Below are positions 1 through 60,864 of a stretch of DNA of 64,000 bases, piece by piece. This DNA is from Apteryx mantelli (Eukaryota; Chordata; Aves; Apterygiformes; Apterygidae): positions 10,979,001 to 11,043,000 of the forward strand of contig NC_089991.1 of the NCBI RefSeq assembly GCF_036417845.1, written 5' to 3'. Below the pieces are notes generated by a model that had not been told where the DNA came from, ran no database searches, and saw nothing but the letters and a program-made list of their open reading frames with translations. Positions within the stretch are counted from its first letter, which is position 1. Each line of letters starts with the position of its first letter. Both the position numbers and the translations under genes were made by a program.

Positions 1-1500
1 TCATCTGAAGTCCCATTGTCATGGCTGGAGTCAGCTAGGTCAGCATTGCTGACCACCCGGCATACAACCCGGTGAGAAAGGCAGGAAAGGGTAACCAGAG
101 ATCCTGTGAGACCACCAAGGAGAGAAAACAGAATTTCCTGTGTGACTAACAAGTCTGTTCACGTTGACGTACAGACTCCTTCAGCCACCCCCTGAATGAC
201 TGCCTGGCTGATGGGATGGTGTCACTATAACAGCTGATACTTAAGTTACTTGCTAAATCCATGTGCAGATCTCAGCTTGTGCACCTAAAATCAGGACACC
301 TCCTTACTATCATATGGAAATGGTAATGCTGTTAATAACATTTATATAGTGAATTCCAGAACAGTAACTATTCAAGCAACTCTTTACAGCACTCTGACAC
401 TGAATGTGTCTGCCAGCTTACATGCCATGAACTGGGAGGCCAGAAGGACTACTGTAATAATCTAATTGAATTTCCAAATATCTCTGCCACAGTATCCCCA
501 TCAAAATCCAAAATTATGGGCTATTGAATTCTATCTTGCCAATCCCCCATCTTGTTGTTTCAAAGGCTTTGGTGCTTTCCAGTCAACTAATCCCAGCAGC
601 TGCCAGCTAGTCTGCAAACTACCGCTTCTAGTCTAACATGGAGCGACTCCAGTATTTTGCAACTATGAATTTGTCCAGGTCTCTCTACTGAATGCCATCT
701 GATCGTTCATAAAAAAGCAACAGGCTTGCCTCAAGACCAAAGTTTCCTCTCTACCTTGCCTCTACTGTGTAATGTTTGTTCTACCTGTTTGTTGAATACC
801 TGAGAGCTTGTAAAGCATGCCAAATACTGAGAGTGTAGAAGGAGTAAAGGCAGGCAAGGTTCTCCTGTGTTAACATCAAAAGCACTAAAACCCAGAGTCT
901 CTAGCCAAGGTGCATCGCTGCACGTGGGTGGGAAAATTGCTGAGTTTCTTCTTACCCTCACACTCCTACCACACCCAGCACATCCTTGTACTGCAGCCTT
1001 ACCTCTGAGTGTAGGAAGAACAGTGTTACTGCAATGTCAGGGAACAAAACAGCCAGGTGGAGTGTCACAAGAATCTTTTTAGTAAGAATTTAATTTTCTG
1101 CCTTAATTCATGTCAGAATTATGCAGCAATTATTTGCCTTACTGCAAACAGAGGTATGCTATGGCTAACTTGTCACAGTACCACTGGCAGGCTGGGCAGG
1201 GGAGCTGGTCAGAGACATCCCACCTTTTTCCTAAACCAGGAGCCCACCTTGGTTCTTCTGCAGCCTCACTCACTGTTGTCTGTGTGTAGCTAGGATTTGG
1301 ATACAGATTTTTCCTAAGGGGAAAAAATTCTAACAACCTTCTAGATGAGTTTCTTGAGATTCTTCCAAGGATTTTTTTTTTTCTGATTGGAAAAAATTCC
1401 TTGACTGGGGAGACTTTCCCAGAGGAGCAGGAGGAATTCTTGCCACCTCAGCTGGCTAAAAGGCTCTGTAGTGTGTTATAGGGGATGAGCGTAAGGCAGG
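1..1500. other. No gene recognised; probable NIPAL4 intron 1
   Basis: I see no exon-like open frame with splice sites here on either strand. If the NIPAL4 exon 1 call to the right is correct, this stretch is the start of its first intron. No NIPA-type transmembrane exon is visible, so exon 2 should lie beyond the left edge of the window. Confidence 0.4.
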
Positions 1501-1559
1501 GAGATAGAGCGAGCGATCAGTCTCTTGTATGCTGGATTTAGTCTCTAAAGGAAAATCCC

Positions 1560-2000
1560 CCCTCTTCCCTGCCGCTTTTGGGTGGCAGGGGCAGCGCTTG
1601 TCACTCGCAGACCCGACTTTGCGAGGCCTGCCCAAAGCAACCTTCCCCGCTCCCGCGGTGCGCGGCGGGGCTCAGCCCGCTCCCCGCGGAGCCCGGCCCG
1701 GGGGGCGCGCAGGGCCCCGGCTCGCCCCCCCTCCCCGCCCCGGGCTCGGCACCCACCGTTGCTGCAGCTGCCGTTGGCCTCCAGCGGCTCCATGTCCTGC
1801 TCGTGCCGGGGCGGGCGGGCTCAGAGCATCCCGCTGCCGACGGGAAGAGCCGCTGCCGACGGCGCGGCGCTGCGCCGGGCTGCGAGCGCACCTGCCCCGC
1901 CGGCTCCTCCTGCTCCTGCTCCTCCTCCGGGCCGGGGCTGCCCCGCCGCTGGGGTCGGTGCACCGGGAGTGGATGCACGTGTCAGCCGTGAACACGCCCG
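1560..2000 (-). promoter_or_regulatory. NIPAL4: CpG island around the putative NIPAL4 start
   Basis: This block is very rich in G, C and CpG compared with the AT-rich DNA on both sides. It contains the ATG-plus-splice-donor assigned to NIPAL4 exon 1 on the minus strand. CpG islands of this size usually mark promoters. I saw no convincing TATA box on the minus strand, so initiation would be of the dispersed type. The direction of transcription is inferred from the exon call and from synteny. Confidence 0.5.
1757..1793 (-). CDS. NIPAL4: Probable first coding exon of NIPAL4 (partial gene)
   Basis: On the minus strand an ATG at 1793 in good context (G at -3, G at +4) opens a 12-codon frame, MEPLEANGSCSN, followed by one base of a Gly codon. 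A consensus donor (AACG|GTGGGT) follows at once. The peptide resembles the N-terminus I recall for human NIPAL4 (ichthyin), sharing M, E, N, S, C, N and G at matching positions and ending at Asn-Gly. NIPAL4 lies next to CYFIP2 in the same orientation in human, as here. The family are multi-pass membrane proteins linked to Mg2+ transport; human NIPAL4 is an ichthyosis gene. The rest of the gene is outside the window. The match is short, so the call rests on synteny, the donor and the CpG island together. Confidence 0.5.
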
Positions 2001-2232
2001 TGCCAGCCTTGCCCACCTCCGGGCAAGCCAACCCCTGTTCAAGCCTTGCGCACCTCCGGGCAAGCCATCCCGGGGGCAATCCTCGCACCCCCCCGTGCAA
2101 GTCCTCCTCCCTCCCTCCCCCCCATGAAAGCCATCCCCCGTGCAAGCCTTGCACACCCTCCGGGCAAGCCCCCCTGCTGTGAAAGCGTCCCCCCCCCCCC
2201 CGCACTGTGCAAGCCTTTCACCCCCAGCCCTG
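2000..2232. repeat. Degenerate C-rich minisatellite, about 37-bp unit
   Basis: Imperfect copies of a unit containing GTGCAAGCCTTGCACACC followed by TCCGGGCAAGCC recur at about 2000, 2037 and 2140, with broken copies between and after them. A run of 13 C lies near 2189-2201. The array keeps frames open on both strands, which explains several long open frames here that are not genes. It lies directly upstream of the putative NIPAL4 start. Confidence 0.75.
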
Positions 2233-4684
2233 CCGCCTGGCCCAACGTCCCCTGCCTGCTCAGGGTCTGAGGAGGGGAGGAAGAGGGCAGGGTGGCAGCT
2301 GCAGGCAGGCTGAACAGCCTTTGCACAGATTTGGGACTAGGCTCTTCTGGCTCTGCCTGGGCTAAGCTCAGTGGGTGGACATGGATTTCTCCTCTGGAGT
2401 GTTTTTTTCCTATTGCAGTGGTTGGGAGCAGCAGGAGGGAGGGGAAGAAGTTGCCACGAAGGCTAGAGGCTGCATTTCTGGGTAGCTGGTGTGTGACTGC
2501 AGTTCTGGGCTAGTGTCTGAGACCGTGGGACGCCTGGGCATATGCTGAGCGGGTTGTGTACGCTGCAAAGTTGCTGACTTTATACTCTTGCAGAGAGCAG
2601 TGTACAGAAATTAAAAGTAAACAAGAGAAATTAAACCCTGAGTCATGTTTGTACTTCAGAAAATTTCACTTTTTACTAAAAGAGGTTGTAACTGCAGGTA
2701 TTAATATAGCTAGGAAACATTTCAGAAAGTATTCTGTTGATTCAGTCAGTGGTATTTATCATTCTCTACTTAGTACTAGCGATGTGCAGTATTTTAAAGA
2801 GGTGAAGGGCAAAGTTGGGGGGAAGAGAAACATGTGGAGGAGTAGGGCGTATGGATATGTCCTAATGAAAGTTTTGTGGCAGATGCATCATATAATCACT
2901 GTGGAAAGGCACGTTCCCTGCAGAAGGTTAGGCTAAATTTCTGTAATGGCCAGTCCTGGCCTTTGAGTCGGAGAGGGAAAGGCTCCCAGCAAAGGCCTGA
3001 AAGACAAATATCAACAAAACACGAGTGCGTATTTGCAAGGGCACTTTGCTGTGAAGTGTTATGCAGCATAAAATCATAGGTCCGGGACACAATTTCACCA
3101 GCAGCGGCTGTGGTTTAAGACACTGCTACCTCTATGCTGAATCCCAACCCTGAGAAGGTCGGCTCCAGTCCAGAATCAGGAGATAGTCGCTCTTCCCCTG
3201 GCACAACTGTCTTTACGGGGGTTGTCTATTTGCAGGGACGTATGGGCTCCTCCATTGGTTAGACTCATTTTGCATTACTTCATTTTGTGACTGTTTAATT
3301 GGTAGATCTCATCCTAGCCATGTGGTTCAGTCCCTACCATACGTAAAATCTGCGGTATAGATTTACCTGGGGGCAAGGGCCATAGCTACGCCACCAACTC
3401 CCTGTCCCCATTTCCATTGCGGCTGAATCCTCTCTTGCTAATCATTAGAGTGAGCGTAAATGTTTCCGAGCCTGTTGCACAGGAATGCGCTCTGCCTTCA
3501 CCCCCACTCCTCTCTGCCGACTTCCTCCCTCCCCGTGTTTGTGCACCATGTCCACGTGTACACAGAAAACTACTGCAGATATGAGAGCTCTTTCATTAAA
3601 GCAAGATCCATTAGCCTGATCTCACTGGAGGTCTATAGAGATAAGTAAAACCAACAGAAACTGCTTGGTTTTTCTTCAGCCAGACCAGATTTGTAGGTAG
3701 AAATGATATCTTTCATAAGGCAATCTAAAGATGTAAGATCTGCAGGTCTTCTGGACCTGCAAATTTGAGGGGTTTTTTTTTCTGTAAAATACACTACCTC
3801 TTACTACAGAAATTGCCCTTAGACCATCAAGCTACAGCAGTGCAAGCACCACGTGTTTTTCGCTCAGCCTGCTCATCTTACCTCTGTACAACTGTTTCAC
3901 CATTTTCCCCAGCAAATGTAATGTTTTGTGAGTCTTTTGATTTTAATCAGGTCTGCTCGTCATAGTCACAGACCTGCAGGTCACTGACTGGGAAAGACTG
4001 TACTAGCCAAATCAAACGTCCTTTCCTTTCTTGCCGGAGCCAGCTGATAATCAGTCCAAATCTCGTAGCAGTGGTTTCTGATGTAGGGAAAGAAATGTGT
4101 GCTGATTCTTCAGTGGTCTGGGAGCAACTCCTGCTGCTGTTATGCATCACACAGGCAAACTGCACCCTGGGCTAGACAGTGAGAGCTGGATTTGGCCTTT
4201 AGTAAATTTACTCAGTGATGCTGGTTAAGAGCTATTCATGCAATCTGTGAATATTCATGCAGAGTGCAAATATGAGGCTGATTGCAGAAACTGGGGTGAT
4301 GGCTGCATGGGACAAGTGTTGTGCTCACAGCGCTTGATTGCCTGCACTTCTGTATACGGGAATATTTGTCCTTCGTTCTCCCATAGGCTGCTCTGTCTTC
4401 TTGAGTTGCCCGTGCTCAGCAGTAGTGTTTGTCTCTCCCCTTGTGCTGGATGTTGTCCACCACCCCGAGGCCCTGCTCTTAGCTGGGGAGTCCTACCAGT
4501 GCTATAGTTACATCAGTTAAACTGTGTCCAAAATTATTTTCAAGCCTTTCTGGGTAAGCGTTGTTGATACCTATACAGAGCACAGCTGCCCACTGTATTC
4601 AGAAAACAAGCTTTAGAGAGGAGTTAGGAAGGAAGCAAATTTGTAGATCTCTTTGTGGCAGGGATCTGGGGTTAAAATAACCTC

Positions 4685-4704
4685 TTTTTTTTTTTTTTTT
4701 TTTT
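4685..4704. repeat. Poly(T) tract of 20
   Basis: An uninterrupted run of 20 T. Read on the minus strand it could be the poly(A) tail of a decayed retroposed copy, but I recognise no gene upstream of it in that orientation. Confidence 0.9.
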
Positions 4705-6273
4705 GCCAAGAGCTGGATCAATTCTTTACCTGGTTCACTATACAACCTCATAAATGACTGTACTGCTACAATGGAGGGAGCAGCATGGTTGAAAGCGAAG
4801 GGCACTTTGGGCTACAGCTTTAGCTTCACCTCTTAGCCTGATTTCCTAAAGGAAAAAGGCTAACATGACCATATACATGTGTGCCTATATATCTGCCCCT
4901 GCCTTCCTCTTCATCCCCAGAGACATTTCCCCCCCATGGGCTAGTTTCTCTGGATTTGACAAGGGGTGAGATCTCAAAGAGAAGCACTTCCGAGTCCTCT
5001 GAAAAGAGGAGACATGAGAGGGAGGAGACCCTACCAGTGCCCCGAAAGGAGGAGAGGCTGCAGAGCTCACTCGCCCTATTAGACATCAGGAAATCCACAG
5101 AGAACCAGCATGTCGAATCGTCACTGCTGTGGGAAAAGCTTTAGTCAGATCTTGCAATCAACCACGGGACACAAATGTGTCGTGTCAGTACAGAGGCTGT
5201 GGGGGTATGATGTATAAAATCACTAAGTCATGGGAGTTGCATTAAATGGGTTTAGCAAGGCTGTGTATGGCAATACAGGGATTGCCGTGGAATTGCCTCC
5301 TTCACTTAGTCAAAGGCAAGCTCAGACTGATAACATAAAGTAGTGATGCAACCACTGCCTCTGTTGTTGGTTTTTATCCTCATTTTAATGGGAAGGTTGT
5401 AATTAAGGGGATTCAGCTCCAAGCTATGACCTCACTGGTTGATACTCACATCAGATGTTTCCTTAAAAATAATGTCCAACTCATCAGAAAGCAGGGAGTC
5501 TTCCTCGTGGCTCATCTTTTCACAATGCAGTTCCTCCTGAAATACTGGTTTACAGGCCAAAAAGCTTGACTGGAATCCAGGGAATAGGGCAAGACAGCTT
5601 TGCGTGTAAATAACACCTTCAGCAACATCAAAAGGCTTTTCTTTTCCTGCCCTTCCTTCTCTTTTCTTCTCTTTCAGTCCAGAAATGGGATGGAAAAATA
5701 CTGGGTATCAGTTGTCCTAGGTTATAAAACTGGTGGAAGCATCCCATTAAGAGATGATGGAAGCTTTTGCCCTGGATGTTTGCTAGGTGCAGCTCCTGTG
5801 GAAACTTTCAGAACAGGGTTGTAATATTACTGTAACTTTGTATATTTTGAGGGCCTCAAGGAACAGTTTACTGCTTCAAAGAGAGGATAAATCCTTTTAT
5901 TTCTGGCAATGAAAGGGGTTAAAGGAATTGCCTGGTGTTCAGATGATTGCAGCTCAGCAACATGAAAAGATGCTCAAAGCTTGAAAAACTGGACTTCACT
6001 GAGCAGACAGATTTTAATTCAGGCTATCTCAAGGTAAGCATGTCTGCAGTGGCTGAGGCTGTCATTTCACACTACCCGAGTTTTGATGACGATGACAACC
6101 CCAGGAGTTCCCAAGCCCGTCACACCCACTGTGTGTTCCCACCCTTGTATCGCTGTGGTTGTGCCACTGCAAGTATCTGCGGGTCTGTGTTGCACAGCAG
6201 ATGAGTGATCCAGGTTTGTCAGGCTGTAAAACACACCCTTTTATCTTTACACACTCTTTTATCTAGATCAGTT

Positions 6274-6291
6274 CAGTGACCCAGGTCACTG
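6274..6291. repeat. Perfect 8-bp inverted repeat with everted GGTCA half-sites
   Basis: CAGTGACC and its exact complement GGTCACTG are separated by CA. The inner part has nuclear-receptor-like GGTCA half-sites arranged as an everted repeat with a 2-bp spacer. A regulatory role is only a possibility. Confidence 0.5.
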
Positions 6292-6879
6292 TGGCCCCAT
6301 AAACCACATCTGTGGGCAGACAAGGAATGGTGGGCTGGTTAGGGATGTCAGGCGGATGTTCAGTGGGCAACAGAGGCCTTGAGGCCACCACATCAGGAGT
6401 GGGTGCTGCAAGGCCAGGTGACGTGTAATCAACAGATCATTTGTTTGCAGACCTCTTATCTGCCAGATGTTTGCATCAGAACTTTAAATCAAGCAAAACT
6501 AGATGTGAAAGTCACTCTGGGCTTGCAGAAGGGAGTCACAGAAAGTCATTTTGTTACACTTTCGAAATAATAAAACAATCATTAATGAACTACTCTTTGC
6601 ATTGGCAGAGTGCCTTTAATCTGAGAACACAAATATGTTTAGAAACATGAGGAAGAAGAAAACGGTGGGCCTGTATTTTCAATTACTGGTCCCTTAAGGC
6701 TGGTTGTCAGAAAGTCAGACTCTTGGACCCTGGTACGCAAAGCAAGTATTGCCTCTGGCTCCAGGTGAGGCCAGTGCAGCCTGCGAGCTCCCAGCCCTTC
6801 TGCAGGCTGGCTGTCTATACTGGGGAGCCCCCGAGACAGCTACTAAAATTAATTTACAAAAGGCAGGGGGACACTGATG

Positions 6880-6955
6880 GGGGAAAGGGTTAAAACCAGT
6901 GACTTGCCTCGTATCAGTGTCTGAGTCAGGAAGAGAGTCCCGCTCTTGCCTCTGC
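6880..6955 (-). repeat. MIR-like SINE fragment
   Basis: The phrase AGTGACTTGCC followed by GTCAGGAAGAGAGTCCCGC reads like the reverse-complement core of MIR/CORE-SINEs (GTGACTTGCCCAAGGTCA..., then GGCAGAGCCGGGATTC...). It is heavily decayed. Confidence 0.45.
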
Positions 6956-7941
6956 CGTTCCCTGCTGCAGAACCATGTTGAAATCAGTAAACAGTTGGGC
7001 AACCTTCACCCAGCAGGCAAATCATCCTCCGGGGTGGCATGTTACACACGAAGCCTCAGAGGCACATCATGTGTCCAGGGGCTTAAAACAAACCAGAAAG
7101 ACCGACAGAGCTGCCTGCCCACAGTGTAAAGTTCACTTCTAATTTTACATGGAAAACCAGTGCATTTTTATTTCTCTTGAGCTAGGAAGCCAATCCCATG
7201 AAGAAACCTTGGGAAGAAGCTACGAAAGGGAATATTGGTTACAGCATTTTATCAAGAGCTGATGAAGCAGATGCTTCTAATCCCATAGATCATCAGTTGT
7301 TTCCCCCTAATTCCTTCTCTACAAAGCCATTTTCCCTTCATTTCTTCTTATTGCTCGAGCTCCCCATAGGAAAGCCCAGCTCCCAGGAGGCCTTTTTGCC
7401 TCTGTCCCCACCGCTCCTTCTGCGGTCAACAACCACCATCACTCCTGGGATGCTTCTAACAGGAACCGAAGAGTGCTTTCAAATGGAAATTTTGGGAAAA
7501 AAATAGCAAGGAGAGGCCCCTGGAATACAAAGGCCCCTGTTGGACTGACAAGGCTGTGGTAATAGAGGAAATAAGAGCCTCAGTTTAACTTTGAGTAGGG
7601 CTAGTCAATAAATTCCATAAAAAACAAACTCACTCCCCTCCCCCTGCCCTCTTACACTGAAATAAGTTTTCAAAATTTGTGGCAGGAGTATGTCTTTCTC
7701 AAAAAATCATCAAGTTTCTGAAAGGAAAATTTGTTCACTTGTTTTGTTGTAGGCCACAAACCTTCACTTTTCTTAGTTTCTGACAAAGGCTTGACATTTT
7801 TAGCAACAAAATACTGCCATTATTCCTCTTACCTTTTTCCTTTGTGCCAGGTGCAGTCAGAGGCTCTCCCCAAATAATAGGTATCACAGCAATGATGACA
7901 CCACAACGTAAAGTTTGCCCATTTCATGAATGGGCCCCAGT

Positions 7942-7947
7942 TTTATT
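7942..7947 (-). terminator. CYFIP2: Candidate distal poly(A) signal AATAAA for CYFIP2
   Basis: On the minus strand AATAAA is followed after about 30 nt by a GT-rich stretch (GTTGTGGTGT), a normal layout for cleavage and polyadenylation. The 3' UTR would be about 3.9 kb. Confidence 0.4.
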
Positions 7948-8540
7948 TCGCTTCATCACAAAATTCATCCCACGTTTGTTGCACACACTGTTGGTTGCTG
8001 TGTTACGGGACATATCACCATGTACCAGATGCTTTACTTTTACAGAAGCATTTTTTAATGGAGATGGAAACTTCTGTTGGCTGAATTTTAGAACAACAGC
8101 AAAAAATAATAATACAAAACCAAAATATCATCTTCAGCTGCATAGCAAATATGGATCAAAAATTTAACACCATATCAGATCACGAGCGTAAATATACCCC
8201 ACCATAAATAAAATTCATTGTACAAAATAACTCAAGCAGCTCTTCATACAAATATGGTACATTTGACAAGAGTTTCTGAGAATATTTTCTTTTTTACACC
8301 TTCAATTCTTTTCTCTTTTGTTCTCAAACACACATGAACCTACTGGACTGGAGTAAAGCAGGAGAAAAAGGACTAACATGTTGTTCAATGCTAATAACAA
8401 GTGCTGCCAGGGCTAAAAAGGAAAACCACTGAAGTGCAGAATTTGAACTAGTTTGCTTCCCCTTTCTATTGTATCATTGAAAGTCCAGTGTAGCATCACC
8501 CTTGACTGGCATGTGCACTGCAAATAGTCACATTTTATAA

Positions 8541-8600
8541 TGTTAGGGCCAGAGGGGCCATTACAATAATCTAGTCTGACTTCATTCGTTTTACAGACCA
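8541..8600 (-). repeat. Possible ancient CR1-like 3' fragment
   Basis: The phrase GGGCCAGAGGGGCCATTACA, followed by ATCTAGTCTGACTTC, resembles the antisense 3' region of old sauropsid CR1 LINEs (GGAAGGGACC...ATCTAGTCTGACC). It is short and diverged. Confidence 0.3.
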
Positions 8601-9625
8601 TATTTTTTTCCCCCCGTAATTCCTGTATTGAGCCAACATCTTGTCTTTGAAGTAAGCGTTCCAAGTGGTGGTTGGTAAATCCCAGGGAGTTTGCAGACTG
8701 CTTCAGAGCAATCAGGAAAATGTAGGTAAAAAAGCAAGCACAGGGTCAGTTGACTTAAATTATCTGTACAGGGGTCCACGATTCCTTGGAAAAAATCAGG
8801 GGTCTGCAGATTGTAAAAGGCTGAAAACCATGGCATTAGAGCATAACTGCATGGAAGACATCCAAACTTGGTGGAAAGTCTGCAAAGGTGGAGAATTTAC
8901 CGCACCCCTTGACAAGCCATGACCATTGAGCCCTACTGTTACAAGTTTGCTCCCTATTTCCATTAACAATTATTACATTAAAAAAGGATATGAAGGAAAA
9001 ATTCCATTTCACTGAGTTCTTTACAGACCTAAACTTGAACCTCTTTCTCATATACAATCAAGGAGGATTAGAGAATTGAAGCTAAAGACTGTTTGAATCC
9101 TTTAGATAATAAAAGGACAATAACATCAAATCTCAGAAATAAAGGCCATAAGATTATTCTTAGCTGATACCTCATACTACTTGAGCAACAAGGCAAAACA
9201 CCTGCATACACTCTAGAGTCAAAAACAATTTACAACTTGTTCATGCACTTTGGACATTTTGCTCAAAACATTTCATCCCTTGGAATCTGAAGGGGTGCAT
9301 TTTGGCAGCAAACTGAGGGCAACAGATTTCATCTACATGTTCTGTATGCCCAACTGTGTTTTTCAGGTTTGTTTCAGAGAATTATTATGCCAAAACTACA
9401 GAAGAATACAAAGTGATATTGATGCCTAGGTAAAATATCTCATGACTCACTCCAAACCTAAACACATGAAAGCAGGCATTTAAATTCACCTTGCTATATC
9501 CTATTTTGTCTAGGTAGCTGAGACTGGGCTGCGTGGTACAGTTCATCCTTCAGTATTAACTTCTTGCTCATGCTGGTTTCTGACAAGGCTCCAACACCCC
9601 ATAACATGTCAGACAGAGTGGGACA

Positions 9626-9631
9626 TTTAAT
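9626..9631 (-). terminator. CYFIP2: Candidate proximal poly(A) signal ATTAAA for CYFIP2
   Basis: On the minus strand ATTAAA is followed by a CA dinucleotide and then a G/T-rich element (TGTTATGGGGTGTTGG). This would give a 3' UTR of about 2.25 kb. Confidence 0.4.
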
Positions 9632-11865
9632 TTGTGCTGTGCCCAGAGGTGGCTCTGTGAGCCAGACAGGGACTTGTGCCACCTTTTCTACAACACTTGC
9701 ATACCAAAATAACAAGCACTTACTATTTAGGTCAGGAAAAATAGGATCTTGGTAGGATTTTCCTCATATCTTGTTTTCCACAAAAAATAAAAAGTGCTTG
9801 ATTCTCCTCTTCCTTTTAAAAATATATATCTGTAGATCCCCTGACTCCAGTAGTTTCAGCAGTGTAGAAGTGTTGGAAAACCAGAACTGACATCCTTAGT
9901 GGAAGAGTAAACGTAGAGCAGAGCCTCTCAGCGTGACTGGGTCCCAACGCTCTTCTGCTGCTCATCCTCATGACAAGAAGGAAATGATCTCACCTTCCCA
10001 GGCTGGGCTCTTCTGCTGCCACTCAAAGATTTCAGCCAGACTTCCTGAGATTTCATTTTACTTTCAGATAACTGTGCTGCAGAATTTTCTCACCGCAGTT
10101 TAAATGCCTTTCTCAGCAATTAAAAGAAACTCAAGGTGTAAAATGTCCAGCTCTTTTCATGTGTGGGATATATTGATTATCAAGGAAATAGGTTCAAGTT
10201 TCTAGGAGAACAAAGTCATCTCACACAGCATGATCTCCTCTTGCTAATAATACTGTGCTGGCTGCTGTTTCCTAAGACCAAATATTCCAGCTGGGACATT
10301 TCCATTAATTAATTATATGTTCCCTCCGAGAGAATAAATGCTCAGGCTCTGCCTTTTTTACACCTGTAATAGCATGCAGTTTACAAGGCATGATGAAATG
10401 CATGAAAGGTGTATATATATTAATGTACCTGTAAACCAAAACAGCAATTATCTGCTGTGACCTGACTAAAGCTGAGAAGTTAAAACTTCTTGCAGTAGTG
10501 AGGCTAGCATCGTTTTCTTCTGCTGTATACGGTTTGGTCTCCTTTAACTTCAGGTACAGACTTTTGTATCACTTCAATGATATTACTGTGGGGAAGCAGG
10601 AAAGACAGTGAATTGTAAAATCCTTCTTGAAGTTCCTAAGGAATTTGCTTTCAATATCCAAGGTATTAGACCAGCTGAGCTGGAGACGAAAACAGACTCC
10701 AGTGTTCCCTCAGAATGCCTTCGAGCCTGGAAAATGCTGTGTTTTTTAATGCTTTCTCCCATATTTTACCTCTTCTAAAGAATCACATCATTTCTGAATG
10801 AGCTGGAGCTTACTACGTCCTGCTGAAATTCACCATTTTCTGAAGAAAGACAGATGGAGGCTGTGCTGCTAGGAATTCATATAGAACAAGGGAAAAGGAC
10901 ATCCCAGCTCTCATCCTTGCCTGGAGATCAAAGAACACGTATGTTCCAGCTGCCTCCTGTCAGGATCAATGATTCTTCTCCCCCTGCCAAATTAATATGC
11001 TCAAGAGCATATTCAGGTGAATGTAAACTTTTCTGCACTCATTAAGAAATCTTGTTTACTCAATGGAAGATATAACTTCAGGGGAAAACTCTTTGAATTA
11101 AAATAGGTGGATGTCCCATAGCAAGGAAAAAGCCATGACATTTTTGCTTCCCCCAGCTCTCTGAAATGCCAAGGAGTTATTTGGCAACTAGGTCATTGCT
11201 GTTCTGAAACCCACGTGTCAAAACTCCCTTTAAGAGATGCTGGAAAGGCAGGTGACGTCTCAGGCAGAACAAAGCTGGCCTCAACCTGGGTCATGCGGGA
11301 ATTCAAGACCAGACCAGCACGGCTTTCCTTCTCTGCTCAGATCGCTTGGTCCTCAGGGTGCTGCCACAGGTGAAATTGTGCCTTCATGCCCCTTTTCCCC
11401 CAAAGAGCAAGTCAGGGTTTGTCTTCAAACCCTGCTGCTCTGTGGCCGGTGGCACGTGTCACAGGGGGATCCATTTGCCCTGTTGCTTCTGCGGTGGGAG
11501 AGGGCTTCCAGCGCTCTGGAAACAAGCAACTCTGACTGGAACCCCACACTTAGGACTGTAATATGGCTTCAGAGTCATGTGTCCAACTGGATGAATCGCA
11601 GGGAAAAAACAGATCACTTCATGGAAGAAAAGCACATTTTGCCAACCCACCCCCAAGTTTTAAAGCTACAGGTAAAACCAATCACAGGGATGTTACAGAA
11701 GAACATGCACTCAAACAGGGCCAGATAGGAAGATGTGTCCTTGTGTGTATTAGGTATACCTAGTCTTATTTTGTTGCCAGATCCCACACCGTCAAGTTGA
11801 CCCCTCCCAGTCGTTCTGGGTTCAGTCTCTTCTTGCTTCCCAACCCAAAAGGGGTAGTGTCCACA

Positions 11866-60136
<48,271 letters not shown>

Positions 60137-60864
60137 CTAAATCCAAAGGAAAAGAAAAGGTGATAGAAAAACAGCAGCCAGAAAACTGAGAAAATGTCAA
60201 AGGACAAAACCAGAACCACAACTGGTTTGCACTGCAGGAAACATTATCCCTGTTTAATAGTTTTCTTTTTCTTGTCTATTTAACCTAAGTCTCTAAGTCC
60301 TCTCTCCTTCTACAATTCAATAACAGAACTGGAACGCAGAGTAAGAGGAACACAGCTACCCACCCGTGCCCTTCACTGCTTAACTCTGTGCAAAGCTACT
60401 TAAGACACAAAACAACTGGATGCTGCAGTGCAGCTAGAGCAGCCTCGGGTAAAAGTGTGAGCTCCAAAATGCAAATAGCAGTGCTATTAAAAATATCTCT
60501 AGAAGCAGCATGATTAGAAAAGTATGACCAACACCGACACTCCAATGGTCTCTTTCTCACACACGTGGAATGACGCCGAAAACTCTAAACAGCAAATCAT
60601 GTTCTCAGAGGTGAACCGGAAAACATCGAGTTCTGCACAGTTAGGCTGTGGCAGTGTGAGCAGCAAAAAAAGAAGGTGAAGTTAGAAAAAAACCAGCTCT
60701 TCCTTTTATCGTACCCTGCCTCTGCCACACACGCAGTGTCCCCCCAGTCCCGGCCTGCGGTGGAGCTGCTGATGGCAGTGTCCTGAGATGGCGCCAGTCA
60801 TCTGGGAAATACTAAGCGGTAATCACTAAGTGAAATGTTTCTGAAAGAGCTCCCCAGCGCTTAC

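Larger units (their letters stand above)
2233..7900. other. Intergenic region, no gene recognised
   Basis: This lies between the NIPAL4 CpG island and the presumed end of the CYFIP2 3' UTR. Open frames are short and look like chance. It holds a 20-T tract, an 18-bp palindrome and one MIR-like fragment, each listed separately. Confidence 0.5.
7915..11865 (-). other. CYFIP2: Probable CYFIP2 3' UTR and downstream flank
   Basis: This directly follows the CYFIP2 stop codon on the minus strand. No further coding frame is recognisable. Two poly(A) signals are candidates for its end: ATTAAA at 9626-9631 (3' UTR about 2.25 kb) and AATAAA at 7942-7947 (about 3.9 kb). Both are followed by GT-rich sequence. 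The true end is unknown. Confidence 0.45.

Noticed and set aside
1529-2182. Plus-strand open frame of 217 codons
   Set aside because: It spans the CpG island and minisatellite; Pro/Ala/Arg-rich low-complexity sequence with competing open frames on both strands.
11237-11728. Plus-strand open frame of 163 codons opposite the CYFIP2 3' UTR
   Set aside because: No domain, no promoter or splice signals; probably a chance frame.
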